64,000 bases of DNA from Mesocentrotus franciscanus (GCA_037976565.1 CP137674.1:10119587-10183586); one strand, 5' to 3'. Numbered from the stretch's first letter, positions 35,401 through 45,210 are shown. The notes: generated by a model not told the origin, from the letters alone. Program-made: numbers and translations.

Positions 35401-36884
35401 ATAAAATTCAGATAAAAAGAAGTAAAAAGAAGTAAAAAGAAGTAAAAAGAAGTAAAAAGAAGTAAAAAGAAGTAAAAAGAAGTAGAAAGAAAAAAAACAC
35501 AAGTATGAAATCTACCTAAACAGAAAAGAAAACTATAAATTGTGTTAAAGGTTTGGTACGTAGAAAATTTAACGTACGCTTAGCAAAATGTTACCCCCCC
35601 CCCCTCCCCCGTGTACAATAATTTTCGCCCTAAACGTGCAGTTCCTTATATACTCAATATTGGATGATTTTAACGACACACGTGAGAAGAAGAACAATTC
35701 GATTATTATGACAAAGGTCGCACTAAAAGTGAATGAAAAAATATATTTCCCAATTTTTAACGACATACGTGAGAACATTTTTGATCCTATAAACATGCGC
35801 GCTCCTTTTTTGAGATATTGGGTGATTTAGAGTGATATAACAAGCGGAAAAAATTCACGCCTCTTTTTCTTAAAATCGACCAGAAAGCATGAACCATAAA
35901 GACAAGAAACGATAATTACTTCACTTGATATGTTCCCACAAAAGTTTCTAATATTTTATGATAAAAATAATATGATTGAATTTGTAAAGAAGGAGCACAT
36001 TATTCGACACATTTTATAACAGGTAAAAAATAAAAAGCTCATCAGTTTTTTAGAGTGCCTTTTTACTCCGCCAAAAGGTGTCATCACCTGAAAAAGGAGG
36101 CACATAAAATACTTGGAATTGCCAAGGTATGCCACTTGGGTTTCAAAATGAGGAGGGGCAAAGGCCCCTATGTAAATCTGTGCCGGTGCTTTAATGTGCT
36201 CTAAAATTAACACATGAAAGAAGATAAATCAGGAGACATTAATCAAATAGAAGGGACAGATGTCAGGTTAAAGTGCTGTGGCTCCAATTTTATCTGTTGC
36301 CCGAGACAGAATTCTTTAGTTCCTAATTTTTTCTACATTTACTTTCCATTGTTACATCATATCAAGCGGTCCGCTATCCATTAAAAAAAATGTATGACAA
36401 TTTCAAAAGTCACACAGGTACAGGCAGAGTCATTGATTAGGAGAGTTTGGACATATACGCCATGTTGTGACAATTTGAACCAAATTGGTCAAACTCTGTG
36501 TATACAGGTGTAACGTGACATGAAAGTGACAACTAAATACTTTTTAGAAATATACAATATTTTAAAAATGGTGAAGGAAAAGAAAAATGGCGTATCATTC
36601 TTTTAAAATAAAGAGTTTTTAAAACATAATCACCTTAACTCATTGTCAATAGCTTCGTGCATCACCCATTGAAATATGCACATTCGGCAATTAAATATTG
36701 TGCATGTAATCCGAACATGATTTATATAAGCAATACAATAGGGAATTGAAATTCCCCTTGAGTCTTTGCGATCGTGTGGATATATGGCAAAAATTGACTT
36801 ACCCGATTCCGTCGACAAACAACTACGACCGAGAAAAACAACGCTAAGTGCAACTAATCCTTCGAAAATGTGGATTGGAAACAT
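22251..36884 (-). CDS. Secreted C-type lectin with PAN/apple domain (split gene, one frameshift)
   Basis: Gene order on the minus strand: signal peptide (36,884-36,803), first half of a CTLD (34,282-34,002), second half of the CTLD (26,331-26,212), PAN/apple domain (22,918-22,653), and a possible last exon (22,280-22,251). Every junction is phase 1 to phase 1 until the last, which is phase 0. The protein would be about 200 residues, secreted, with a carbohydrate-recognition domain carrying the EPN and WND motifs typical of Ca-dependent mannose-type binding. Similar CTLD combinations occur in echinoderm immune repertoires. The 34.0-34.3 kb exon needs one extra base to stay open, so the copy is either disabled or affected by a sequencing error in a homopolymer. 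No paralogue intact enough to compare is in the window. Domain calls are strong; the joining of distant exons is inferred from phase and order. Confidence 0.75.
22653..22918 (-). CDS. Lectin exon 4: PAN/apple domain
   Basis: The acceptor is cttcttcaag; two bases complete a codon from exon 3. The exon encodes 88 residues with six cysteines in PAN order: CLLNHV, QCVSRC, ESCLSLN, RVCQLND, ENCKYYRI. PAN/apple modules mediate protein or carbohydrate binding in secreted proteins. The donor is attatg|gtatga, phase 0. Confidence 0.85.
24428..24536. repeat. G-rich (GGGGA/GGGA)n tract
   Basis: About 110 bases of almost pure G and A with dozens of GGG runs on the + strand, a strong candidate for G-quadruplex folding. 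It lies in the intron between the PAN and second CTLD exons. Confidence 0.9.
24690..25060 (-). pseudogene. 3' end of a non-LTR retrotransposon (L1/Tx1-like)
   Basis: On the minus strand a frame ends at a TGA at 24,788-24,790. It contains LLLHYALFAIYKASVVNK, then a long helical stretch with KYLLSILKYRLEVEENK and WMKIIHDLQEI, the pattern of the extreme C-terminus of L1/Tx1-type reverse transcriptase ORFs. An upstream in-frame stop and loss of similarity near 25,060 show 5' truncation. The element's 3' UTR ends near 24,690 with aataaagatttatttc. Clade assignment is tentative. Confidence 0.55.
25188..25260. repeat. (TG)n microsatellite
   Basis: About 70 bases of TG/TGCG dinucleotides. Reading frames across it (Cys-Val or His-Thr repeats) are not genes. 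Confidence 0.95.
25542..25734 (+). mobile_element. TTAA-flanked MITE, copy 3
   Basis: TTAA at both ends. The body matches copy 2 closely (ctacttgcgccctctatata, gcctaagcggtgaccgttgg, gatgagataaccacctgtca). A few extra bases (ggaggtc region) make it 193 bp. Confidence 0.85.
25870..26165 (-). mobile_element. tRNA-derived SINE
   Basis: The minus strand from 26,163 reads a tRNA-like head: A box TGGTCGAGCGG (26,149-26,159) and B box GGTTCGAGCCC (26,105-26,115), Leu/Ser-like. A tRNA-unrelated body of about 200 bp follows and recurs on the + strand at 62,400-62,540 (shared: tgtgcactgt, gaatcca, ccgggta). The head lacks a credible full cloverleaf, so it is a SINE, not a tRNA gene. Confidence 0.75.
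26212..26331 (-). CDS. Lectin exon 3: C-terminal half of C-type lectin domain
   Basis: The acceptor is cttttaag and the first two bases complete an Asn codon with exon 2, giving NWKPTEPND. The exon continues through ENCLEIYSTGVWNDKECDA to AICE. EPN and WND are the Ca- and sugar-contacting motifs of mannose-type CTLDs, and the three cysteines (ENC, KEC, AIC) are the conserved ones. The donor gaga|gtaagt is phase 1. The frame is fully open. Confidence 0.88.
26437..26580. repeat. (GAT)n and (AATGATAAC)n simple repeats ending in an L2/SINE-like tail
   Basis: Ten or so GAT units, then aacaataatgat-type 12-mers, then cgataataatacatttatagagcgc, which resembles the 3' tail of SINE/L2-type elements in inverse orientation. 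Confidence 0.7.
27021..27364. mobile_element. hAT-type non-autonomous element with 8-bp target duplication
   Basis: Ends CAGGGGCGGCGA and TCGCCGCCCCTG are perfect inverted repeats, flanked by gtgataca (left) and gtgatata (right), 7 of 8 identical. CAGGGG ends and an 8-bp duplication are hAT hallmarks. It contains a perfect 24-bp inverted repeat at 27,067-27,115. Confidence 0.85.
27067..27115. repeat. Perfect 24-bp inverted repeat with one-base spacer
   Basis: aaatctgtattccgttggta followed by tcac, then g, then gtgataccaacggaatacag followed by attt: every base pairs. Such near-perfect cruciform sequence normally indicates very recent origin. Confidence 0.93.
28189..28597. mobile_element. Long hairpin element, ~190-bp arms
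   Basis: The left arm (28,189-28,386) and right arm (28,397-28,597) are inverted copies with only scattered differences. Shared words include tgacgtcat, aataatgtccaaatgtcgaa, atatgaccatctgaat and aactcagtgttatattgctc. The loop is about 10-16 nt. No ORF. Confidence 0.92.
30026..31990. repeat. Second, more broken copy set of the 21.9-22.6 kb repeat
   Basis: Blocks at 30,026-30,215, 30,905-31,080 and 31,690-31,990 match the block at 21,908-22,600 in the same orientation and order, with unrelated sequence between them. They lie in the 7.7-kb intron of the lectin gene. No PAN exon copy was found next to them. Confidence 0.6.
33420..33712. mobile_element. TA-flanked foldback element with TTGATATCAA array
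   Basis: TIR starting TGCCTGAGTCACACCTTTGC extend about 80 bp with very few mismatches, TA on each side. The centre carries six copies of the self-complementary motif TTGATATCAA (or close variants), so the whole 293 bp can fold back. In the lectin intron near exon 2. Confidence 0.9.
34002..34282 (-). CDS. Lectin exon 2: N-terminal half of C-type lectin domain, frameshifted
   Basis: The acceptor is ttcttaag. The first frame reads GACPVGWTPFSSRCYF (the canonical Cys-Pro-x-Gly-Trp start of long-form CTLDs) through TWQG. A second frame then gives RDVCQGLGARVIEITTEDE, NEFIVELI and a WLDCTN segment where WIGL is usual. The switch falls in the C-run at 34,203-34,206 (G-run on the coding strand). 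Exon length is 281, one short of the 282 needed for phase-1 entry and exit. The donor is acaa|gtaagc. The WLDC and WVCGP cysteines form an extra pair. Confidence 0.85.
34325..34500 (-). mobile_element. tRNA-derived SINE remnant
   Basis: The minus strand contains a B-box-like GTTCGAATCC at about 34,470 within ggtcccggagttcgaatcca, followed by an SINE-like body reaching the region beside lectin exon 2. The A-box side is replaced by a C-run at 34,498-34,511, so the head is truncated. Confidence 0.5.
34631..34941. repeat. Palindromic array of GGACAATTACCCCC units (array 1)
   Basis: Left half: gggacaattacccccatgga, caattattaccccgg, aggacaattaccccccg. Right half: the inverse units ggggggtaattttcc, cggggggtaattatcc, atggggtaattgtcc. 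The halves face each other around an AT-rich centre (34,722-34,790). Arrays 2 (37,272) and 3 (63,262) use the same unit. Confidence 0.85.
34975..35230. repeat. (GA)n-rich purine tract
   Basis: About 250 bases of gagaga/gaaaga with few interruptions. The open frame across it (Arg-Glu-Lys repeats) is not a gene. Confidence 0.93.
35412..35489. repeat. 10-bp tandem repeat (AAAAAGAAGT)n
   Basis: Eight copies, seven of them exact, the last with a G change. Period 10. Confidence 0.95.
36803..36884 (-). CDS. Lectin exon 1: signal peptide
   Basis: An ATG in good context (accaccatgt) opens MFPIHIFEGLVALSVVFLGR then SCLSTESG, a hydrophobic core with a small-residue cleavage region. The donor tcgg|gtaagt leaves phase 1. 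The same frame stays open upstream to 37,073, but the residues there are charged and unlike a leader, so the start at 36,884 is preferred. Sequence upstream to about 37,100 should contain the 5' UTR and promoter; I see no convincing TATA box. Confidence 0.75.
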
Positions 36885-37271
36885 GGTGGTAAAACTGGCT
36901 CCGTCATTGGAAAGTTCTAGTATGTGTCCACGTCTTTTGTGACCATGCTTTCTGCCGCGATCTTCGGAATATATTGAGGTTGATTTTACACCACCCGATC
37001 GATCGCCTGCAAATAGGCGCGCGCTTTTTGTTTTACCCACCATGCCATAGGTATGTGGAGCAGACTCTAGCATCCAATGCTTTTGGGAAAACGGTGGAAA
37101 GCTAATTTAATTTCGTGTTATTTACACAGGTTAGAGAAACTGTGTCATGGAAACCCTGGATGACTAATATTTATATCAACTATTCAAAAGAAATAAGCAT
37201 GTAGGGCCGAACGATATTTTCAGCAGACCATGTAACTTATATGTCAACCTCGTTTTCTTCACATAATTATT

Positions 37272-37397
37272 TGACAACTACCCCCTAGGACAACTACCCC
37301 CGGACAACTATCCTAGGGGGTAGTTGTCCGGGGGGAATTGTCCGGGGGAATTGTCCGGGGGAATTGTCCGGGGGAATTGTCCGGGGGTAGTTGTCCA
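37272..37397. repeat. Palindromic array of GGACAACTACCCCC units (array 2)
   Basis: Starts TTGACAACTACCCCCTAGG and runs through cggacaactatcctaggggg, then five inverse units gggggaattgtccg and a terminal gggggtagttgtcc. The outermost units are inverse copies, flanked by AT-rich aattattt-like sequence on both sides. It lies about 190 bp upstream of the open frame containing the lectin start. Confidence 0.9.
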
Positions 37398-37689
37398 TTG
37401 TTATATAATTATTTCGCTCTCTTGCTTTCTCCCCTCTCTATCATCCGTTTCTCTTCATCATGGGATAAAGGCCTAAAACAATACAGTATAAACTGTTTTA
37501 TATTATAGTTACTTTGATAATGGATGACTTAAATACTCGAACGTATGGACTTACACTACCTAAATATCTTCAATATAAATCAATCTGTATTATAATTTTC
37601 TTCAGCTGCAATAATTTTGTCCTCGTGACTTCACTTCACTTCACTTCTTCAAAAAACATCTAAAAACATGTACCTCTGCAATACTTAAT

Positions 37690-38040
37690 TTTGTCCTTAG
37701 ACTAAGGGACAGGGCCTTGTATTCTCTGGAAAAAGCACTATATATATCTAAATATTATTATTATATTGATGATTATGATCATAAGTGTGATGATGATGAT
37801 GAATATGATTATTATTATTATCGTTATTTTTTTCATCATTAATATGGTTATTATTGTCATTATCCTCGTTATTATCATTATTATAAATATTATTATCATT
37901 ATTATCAATATTATTACTAGGCCTTTAATTATTATCAATATTATTATAATCATTATTACATGTATCAATATTATTATTATCATCAATATCATTTTTTAAA
38001 TCATATCCTCATCAATATTATTATCATAATTACTATTATT
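37690..38040. repeat. LINE/SINE-like tail followed by a long (ATT)n/(ATC)n tract
   Basis: ggacagggccttgtattctc, then aaaagcactatatatatcta resembles the 3' ends of L2/CR1-type elements, whose tails are short tandem repeats. It is followed by about 290 bases of degenerate ATT/ATC. Open frames of Ile/Met repeats here are artefacts. Confidence 0.65.
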
Positions 38041-38280
38041 GTCATTGTCAAGGAGAACAATGCGCGTCACGCAATGAAGCCAATCTGTGGCAATGGCAGT
38101 AAGATCTATTATGATTATCACACCAGATAACAAAGGAAATATAAAAGTACTGGATGTAAATTAGGTTACGGATAGGGTGCTCAGTCATCTCAAATGTCGA
38201 AAATTTAATTCAACTGAGTACCAAACCATACATGATTACAAATAATATGCAGGTGGATTAGGTGAAATTAGTCCCGCATG

Positions 38281-38349
38281 ACATTAGTTCGATAGATCTA
38301 CCCACCTGACGCCTAGTACGTAGATGGCGTCGGGTATATCGAACTAGTA
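38281..38349. repeat. Short inverted-repeat element
   Basis: acattagttcgatagatcta, then cccacctgacgcc is mirrored by ggcgtcgggtatatcgaact, then agtatgac. The loop is about 12 nt (tagtacgtagat). Probably a tiny foldback element. Confidence 0.7.
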
Positions 38350-38591
38350 TGACATAATTTATTTACTTCTTTCCACATAATTAAAGTTATTTCATTTATA
38401 AATGAAAAAGCTCTTAACACGTCCATTGGATTGCAGTGATTTTTGCTATCACTACCATTAGTCATAGTGACATAGTCATATCTAAAGAGTTTTCATTTAA
38501 GGATGAATTATGAAAATGCTAGAAATCTATTTCAGTTAAATACCAATAACTAATGATGATTAAAATAAATAAGCTGTTGAACAATATCTAC

Positions 38592-38723
38592 CTTCTTTGA
38601 AACTGGTGTTCGCCACACCAGCAACACATAGTGGTCAAGATGTTCGCCAGGGTGTCCGGTACATCGGATCATGTCTTTGGGATTTTGCGAGGGCCGATGC
38701 TCTGCTCTGAAGTTCTGCAAGTT
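38592..38723 (-). CDS. Candidate exon of an unidentified gene
   Basis: A minus-strand stretch of 44 open codons lies between a good acceptor (tttaattttctgcag) and a donor (aaagaag|gtagat). It reads AEHRPSQNPKDMIRCTGHPG then HLDHYVLLVWRTPV. The composition is protein-like and both borders are in phase 0. I do not recognise the family and could not find partner exons; it may be a chance frame or part of an unrecognised element. Confidence 0.2.
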
Positions 38724-39174
38724 CTGCAGAAAATTAAAGGTTGAAGGAAGCAGACTACACCGAAGAAGAAGATGAATTTACTCCATAATACAAAAATCGA
38801 TGACGTCAGGTTCATGTTACTTCAGCATAGAGACGACCACGTGGCAAAGTCGTGATAGGACATCGACAGTGATGATGGCGATATGACTCTATAACCCCAT
38901 TCACTTTTGCGGCGGGACCAACCTGTTGCAACAAGAAGATCATGTAGACAAGGGCGTGGTTCTTGCAATAGTACATCTTCGTTGCCTGGCGTTACGCGGG
39001 TTCAAGCTCCAACGTTGAAGCTATCACCATGAAGAAGTTAGAAGATAAATTTAATTTTTGGTCGGCATATTAATTCAACTTTCAAGGTTATAACAAATAA
39101 GGCTGTGTTGACTCTAAAACTGTTGAATTTCAAGAAGTTCAAGCATAGCAAAGACCCCATCAACTCTAATACTT

Positions 39175-39300
39175 GTTTGCCATTTTCGTGATGTAATCAA
39201 ATGCAATGCATGATCTTTGTTAAGTGCCTCGTTACAAATTATTTCATTCACCTGTCACGAATAATTGTATTTCAATAGTCAGAATGCGAGTTGCATAATG
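39175..39300. repeat. Dispersed repeat family, copies also at 17,895-18,020 and 44,145-44,415
   Basis: Shared order of words: cattttcgtgatgtaatcaa, ttaagtgcctcgttac, cacgaataattgtatt, agtcagaatgc. The 17.9-kb copy has the same orientation (in the ECPAS 3' UTR); the 44.1-44.4 kb copy is inverted. Terminal aatg/catt words suggest a MITE. Confidence 0.6.
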
Positions 39301-40753
39301 GTGAGTGACATTCCGGTTCTTCTTTGGATCTTCTTTGATTTTACATGGATATTTTCTTCATTCACACTTATTTGCATTATATTACTAGTACCATTGAATG
39401 CATTCCACTATCATGATCTGTCGGGTAGGTTCTTGATTAAAATACCATTAGGAACAATGACAATAAACTGGGAAAGGAAAATGAATTTGGACTAAGATCA
39501 GCTAATCGCCTTTGGGCACCATCGTAACAATAGCCCGGTTTACTGACAAATTGTATGCATACTTTTTAAGTAAAGTTTGTTCTTGACGACCTGAAGGCTT
39601 TCCCGGCAGAGCAACAACTAATTTTCTATAGGTTCCTGCACATTTCACAGTTTAGTAATTTTCTTGTCTGGGTTTCCTTTAACATGATAATAGTTATCAA
39701 ACATATTTGGTGATATATAGTTTTGTAGTCTGATTAATTTGTCAATTACTATAATCATTTTTTTTTTATTATGAAACAATAATTGTCTTTTATGTATATT
39801 TTGTTAACTGTGTTGAATCTGCATGAGAAAAGTGAAACCAATAAACTAAAAAACTCAAACTCAATATATTTCCGAGTATTGCAGTTCATTCATTAATAAC
39901 AGGTTAATGGAATAACTCGTCATTTATATGAACAACTATTAAATGGTGTAAGTCTCATATATTTATGGAGTATTTTTTGCTGCAGGGATTAACTTACGCC
40001 GACTAGGAAGCCCAGTCTGAACATGGCTATGGACATTTTCTCTATTTCCACTAAATTTGCATTACTAGTACCATTGAACTCATTCCACTATCATATGTTG
40101 TGTAGGTTCGCGATTCTCTCTCCCTCTCTCTCTCTCTCTCTTTCACACACACACGCACACGCACATGCACACACACACGAACACACACTTTCTCTCCTTC
40201 TCTCTATCATTTTCCTTTTTCCTTCCTTAATTAACCCCTTCTCTCTGACCCTCTCTCTTACTCTCTTGCATCTCTCCCATCACATTCGAACGCAAACACT
40301 TCTCTATTTATTTTGAAAAAATATTCTGACAAAGCATGTTAATATATAACATCTTTCGGAACTTTCGCTTCGTTTTAACCGTGCTGAAATATATCATGAC
40401 AAAATGTCAGCACCTCAAGTCACACGCCGAGTAAACTTAATAAGACATAATCATAAAATAACAAGCTCACAAATTCAACGACGTGCTTATATCTGAGCTA
40501 TGAACATATAATCGACAGTAATTTCAAATTTGATTAAAACTGCAAATAAATACTAATCAAATCTACCATCACACATATTTGCTGCATTGCAAAGGGGTTT
40601 CATATTATGGTCTCATCAATTCCAATATATTGACAACACGACTAGCTGTTCTGTGCTAAAATTTAATAATATCAGATTTAATTCATTTAATATCTGATTT
40701 CATAACTGGTAACTCTTCATTTTGGATGTAAATTGTATTCGATTACACGAATG

Positions 40754-40795
40754 GGTATTCTAATATCGCGAAATGGTATTCTAATATCGCGAAAT
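40754..40795. repeat. Two exact 21-bp tandem repeats
   Basis: The unit beginning ggtattctaatatcgcga occurs twice in direct succession just before the 5' edge of the LINE. Confidence 0.95.
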
Positions 40796-42962
40796 GGTTG
40801 TGTCCGTTTAAAGGCGATACAGCGCAAACATGGAAGTCAATAAATAAGCTTTTGAATAGTGGAAACAGTAAAGTAAAAACTTCACATATAGATAAGCTCT
40901 GTGTTGATGATAATGGTAGTAAGAAAGTTGTAACCTCAGGGAAAGAAATATCAGAAGGCTTTAATGATTTTTTGTTAACGTTGGGCCTAACCTTGCTAAA
41001 TCTATTAATGGTAATGATGATGATGTTATTACATTCAAAGATTATCTTAGTGATGGAATAGTTGACTCTTTGTTTTGGGAACCAGTTACTCATTATGAGG
41101 TGAAGGACTATTTATTAACTTTGAATGTAAAGAATGCTTGCGGCTTTGATGGTATTCCAGCCCGATTACTGAAGGATGCTGCTGAAGTAATTGCAAAACC
41201 ATTATCTTATATTTATAATCAGTCATTATTGAACGGTGTGTTTACAGAGGCAATGAAAGTAGCCAAAGTTACACCGATTTTTAAAAAGGGGGATAAAGAT
41301 ATCCCAGGCAATTATAGACCTATTTCAGTATTGCCTCTTTTAGCCAAAATATTTGAGAAATTAGTAAACAAGAGGCTACTTGATTATTTTGAAAGGAATG
41401 ATGTCTTGTATAAGCACCAGTATGGTTTTCGTAAACATTATAGTACTAAGTTGTCCTTAATGAATTTGGTTAATGATGTGCTTAAATCACTGGATAAGGG
41501 CAGTGTAACACTTGGTGTATTCCTAGATTTCCAGAAAGCTTTTGATACAATTGATCATGCAATATAATTGGCTGGTAAATTAGAACATTATGGAATAAGG
41601 GGCTTGCCTCTTCAGTGGTTTAAAGATTATCTTTTTAGTAGATTTCAGTTTGTGAATTATGATGAGCATATCTCATTAAGGCAGATAATAACATGTGGCG
41701 TTCCTCAGGGTTCCGTGTTGGGACCTACACTGTTTTTGATGTATATAAACGATTTGCCTAACTCAACAAATTATTTTAACTTTAGACTTTTTGCGGATGA
41801 TTCTAATTTGTTTCATACATTTCCACCGAGACTGAATTTGATTGATATGGATATAGTGAATATGCATCTTGATCAGGTGACCATATGGTGTAAGGTGAAT
41901 AAACTTACAGTGAATCTCTTAAAGACTAATTATTTGTTAATAAGAGGGAGTAGGCAATCAGTAGTAACTCAAGGGGTGCTAAAATAGCAGAGACTGAAAT
42001 AGTCCGGGTTGATGTTGCATCATTTGTAGGAATTTATATAGATCAACACTTGACGTGGAAACCTCATATCGAAAGGGTTAATAAGTGTATTAGGAAAAAG
42101 GTTGGTGTTTTATATAGATTAAGACAGTTTGTGCCAAGGCGTGTTTTATTGTTACTGTATAAAACGTTAATTCAACCGCATATGGCCTACGGAATTGAGG
42201 TTTGGGGAAGTAATTATTATTAAGCCAAAAGATGGCAATAAGAGTTATAACGTTTAGTCCAATTAGGACTCATTCACAACCGATATTTAGGGAGCTAAAA
42301 TTATTGAATGTGTATCAACTCCATAAACTATCTATTTGTGTTTTTATGTATCAATTATTGAATGATAAATTGCCGCAGTCCCTAATTCAGTATTGCTGTT
42401 TCATAGAGCACAAATATGAGACTAGACAAAGAGAAAGTAAGAAGTTGAGTGTGCCTAAAGTAAGGACAACGCAGGGTAAATTTTCAATGTCATTCAGAGG
42501 CACATGCTTTTGGAATGATCTACCCCTAGCTGTACGGGAGAAAGCATCCGTGTCTTGCTTTCGTAGAACTCTAACATCACAAATGTTAATAGAATAATTG
42601 TTTTGAACTTTGAACCGAAGTTTCTTGCCTATTTGTAAATAGTATGTTATATAATTCTTTATCTTTTTATTTAGTGTAAAATACCAAAGCTTTGTATTTA
42701 ATCACAGAGCATATTTAGCCTAGATGTAGAATAGTTTGTAGCATAAGTGTGTATTCAATAGTTATTCATATTTATTCATTACATTCTCATTCATTGTTGT
42801 GATACTTTTGTGTGTTAGTGGTACCAGACACGATTAGCATTTAATGCTATTTTCTGGTCCCATTTATCCTTTTAATGTTAAACATTCACATTTGATTGTA
42901 ATATTGATGTACTTTTTGTTTGGATAATAAACTTCAAACTCAAACTCAAACTCAAACTCAAA
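40790..42962 (+). mobile_element. 5'-truncated non-LTR retrotransposon (CR1/L2/Jockey group)
   Basis: It contains the reverse transcriptase remnants listed separately, a ~300-bp 3' UTR and a tail of short tandem repeats (aaactc units at 42,930-42,961) rather than poly(A), typical of CR1/L2-type elements. The 5' part with endonuclease is missing. Clade is judged from the RT motifs and tail only. Confidence 0.85.
40799..42597 (+). pseudogene. Reverse transcriptase of the LINE, broken by frameshifts and a stop
   Basis: In order: a pre-RT segment (QTWKSINKLLN, EISEGFNDFLL); a one-base loss in a T-run near 40,972; the RT fingers and palm (ACGFDGIPARLLKDA, TPIFKKGDKDIPGNYRPIS, LLAKIFEKLVNKRL, QYGFRKHYST, FLDFQKAFDTIDHA); a TAA at 41,565-41,567; then RGLPLQWFKDYL, CGVPQGSVLGPTLF and the catalytic FADDS (near 41,790). 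Another frameshift near 41,975 is followed by LTWKPHIERVNKCIRKKVG, and a break near 42,222 precedes the C-terminal piece (KLSICVFMYQLLNDKLP, FWNDLPLAVRE) ending at 42,597. It is not functional. Confidence 0.9.
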
Positions 42963-43107
42963 ATCCGTAATTGAAATGTCCCAATCAATTTAGATTGATA
43001 AATGACATATTTTTACAAAACTGTGAACGCTATGGACTCTATCCCGTGTCTTTGATAACGTGCACCACAAACGTTCTAAAAATCCTCCTATAAATCGCTC
43101 TTTTTTG

Positions 43108-43145
43108 TGTGTGTGTGTGTGTGTGTGCGTGTGTGTGTGTGTGTG
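43108..43145. repeat. (GT)n microsatellite
   Basis: About 18 GT units with one GC. Confidence 0.95.
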
Positions 43146-43355
43146 AACTAAGACGCTTTTATATTATTCTGCAAGGTAGCGTAACAACCGAACATAAAAA
43201 AAACACCCCTTCCTCCTGCCACGCTTCTGGAGTGTATGTGCAAGATGGCAATGCGATCTTTTGTGCATCAGTTCCACGCTCTTCTGTAAGCACAAAAAAT
43301 TACACGATGTATCACAATACCAACTTTAATGATTTTAATGTCAACTTGACATTTA

Positions 43356-43430
43356 GTCTGTTTGGAACCAGGAGGGCATTAACTCCGTGTTTAAGTTTAT
43401 GAATTACCGCCCTTCTGTTCCAAAACAGAC
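43356..43430. repeat. Short palindromic element (copy 2)
   Basis: gtctgtttggaaccaggagg, then gcattaactcc is mirrored by gaattaccgcccttctgttc, then caaaacagac. Related to the element at 15,809-15,880. Confidence 0.7.
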
Positions 43431-44438
43431 GATTTACCATTTTATTAATTCATGGATCAACAACGGCGGCATGCAGTCATACTGTCACGTTCCAAAATTA
43501 AAGAGACCCTGCACCAGGCAACAGAGGCATTTCAAACAAGACATGAATGATAGCGGTTCTAAAGGGGTTTGGGAGGGCTCAAGCCCCCGCAAAAAAATAA
43601 AATAATAATAACTTTTTTTTTTAATGTGAGGGATATGGTACAAAATGAAAGCAAGAACCCCGAGCCCCGTACCAAGCCTCCTCTGAGACCTTAAAATAAT
43701 TCTTTTAGAACCGCTCCTGGCTATGATGGGTTGAAAAATAATCTTTTGGGGGAATTTTTTTCTACAACACCCCCTCCTTTCACAGGGTGAAAACAGTGAG
43801 GCATTTCAAACGAGCTTAAGATCATGGATGGAGACAAATTACGCTTGGAGAGAAATTGTTTCTAACCCTCCCAATCTCATTCTTAGCTTGTTGTTGCTAG
43901 GTCAGCAACAATTATTGCTTGCCCAAGTGGCGTAATGAGCAAAAACTTTTTTTGGGGGGTAGAAAAAAAAATCCGCATCACCACCAGGTGGCATAAAGGG
44001 CAAAAGTGAGAAAAAACCACGGAAAATCATGTCATTTCAGCAACATTTGTTGGAAATAAATCACGTTTGATTTTTTTCCAAGCCCCCCCCCCATCAGTAC
44101 GTAAGTGAGCCTTGCCCTACCCAAGAATGCGTATTGTATGCAATTTGCATTCTGACTATTAAAAAAAATAATAACTTACAGCAAGTGTATACATTCTCTT
44201 TTGTAATTCAATTAATGATTTGCAAAATGTATTAGATTGATCTACATTGATTTCTGTGATTGATTTCTTGTCCTGATTGTTTATATCGATTGTTCTGTTG
44301 GAAAGGAAAATAAAACTGAAACTATTGTAATACAATTATTCGTAACAGGTGAAGGAACTAATTCGTAACGAGGCACTTTACAATGACGTATTGATGTTTA
44401 AATTACGAAAATGACCTCCTACTCCTATTCATGATGAT

Positions 44439-44750
44439 ATTGTGTAATGAACATGCCATAATAATCAACTCCCTTGAATGTTGGCATCAATGGAAAGACA
44501 TGAATTGCAAATGCCATGCACAATCAGTGTCGTTTTACATTTTTCAGACTTGATACGTCAGTTAGTGTAAATGATGGATGTTTTTTCCCAAAAATTATTG
44601 TGTAATGAACATGCCATAATAATCAACTCCTTGAATGTTGGCATCAACGGAAAGACATGAATTGCAAATGCCATGCACAATCATTTTACATTTTTCAGAC
44701 TTGATACGTCAGTTAGTGTAAATGATGGACGTTTTTTCCCAAAAAAATTA
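44439..44750. repeat. Recent 158-bp tandem duplication
   Basis: attgtgtaatgaacatgcca begins at 44,439 and again at 44,597. The two copies differ by only a few substitutions and small deletions (ctcccttg/ctccttg, a missing tgtcgt, ggatg/ggacg). Confidence 0.93.
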
Positions 44751-44901
44751 GAAGAAAAGTTGCAAAGCAAATACAAATATTATACATCAAATTTTTCATA
44801 TGATGTAGATATTAAGGTAAATTAACCCATAAAGGCAATTATGAAAAACATATTCCCTTGATAAAATCTAGAATGAAATTCAATTTCATAGCAAAGGTCA
44901 G

Positions 44902-45210
44902 GGGGTGTTTCTCAAAGATCCTAAGTCGAACTTAACTCTAAGTTGGACTTAAAAATTATGGAGAGCCAGTTGTAGCCTTGAAATGAAATATATTCAAAAG
45001 CGAAAATTCAATTATTTTCGACTTTTTATAAATTCCACATCAAGAACATGAAATCTCCTTCATAATAGAAAATATGAATGATTTGAATCAACATTTTATG
45101 CCTTTTAAAATAACTTTTACTAAATATTTTCAAAGATGCTAACTGCTTTCCATAATTGTTAAGTCCAACTTAGAGATAAGTTCAACTTAGGATCTTTGTA
45201 AAAAAAACCC
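44902..45210. mobile_element. MITE with CAG target duplication
   Basis: The left end GGGGTGTTTCTCAAAGATCC, then taagtcgaacttaactctaa is mirrored on the right (ttagagataagttcaactta, then ggatctttg). Direct CAG at 44,899-44,901 and 45,211-45,213. Ends and target site match the nested element at 20,514. Confidence 0.8.

Noticed and set aside
37738..37999. Ile/Met-rich frames on both strands
   Set aside because: Simple ATT/ATC repeat.
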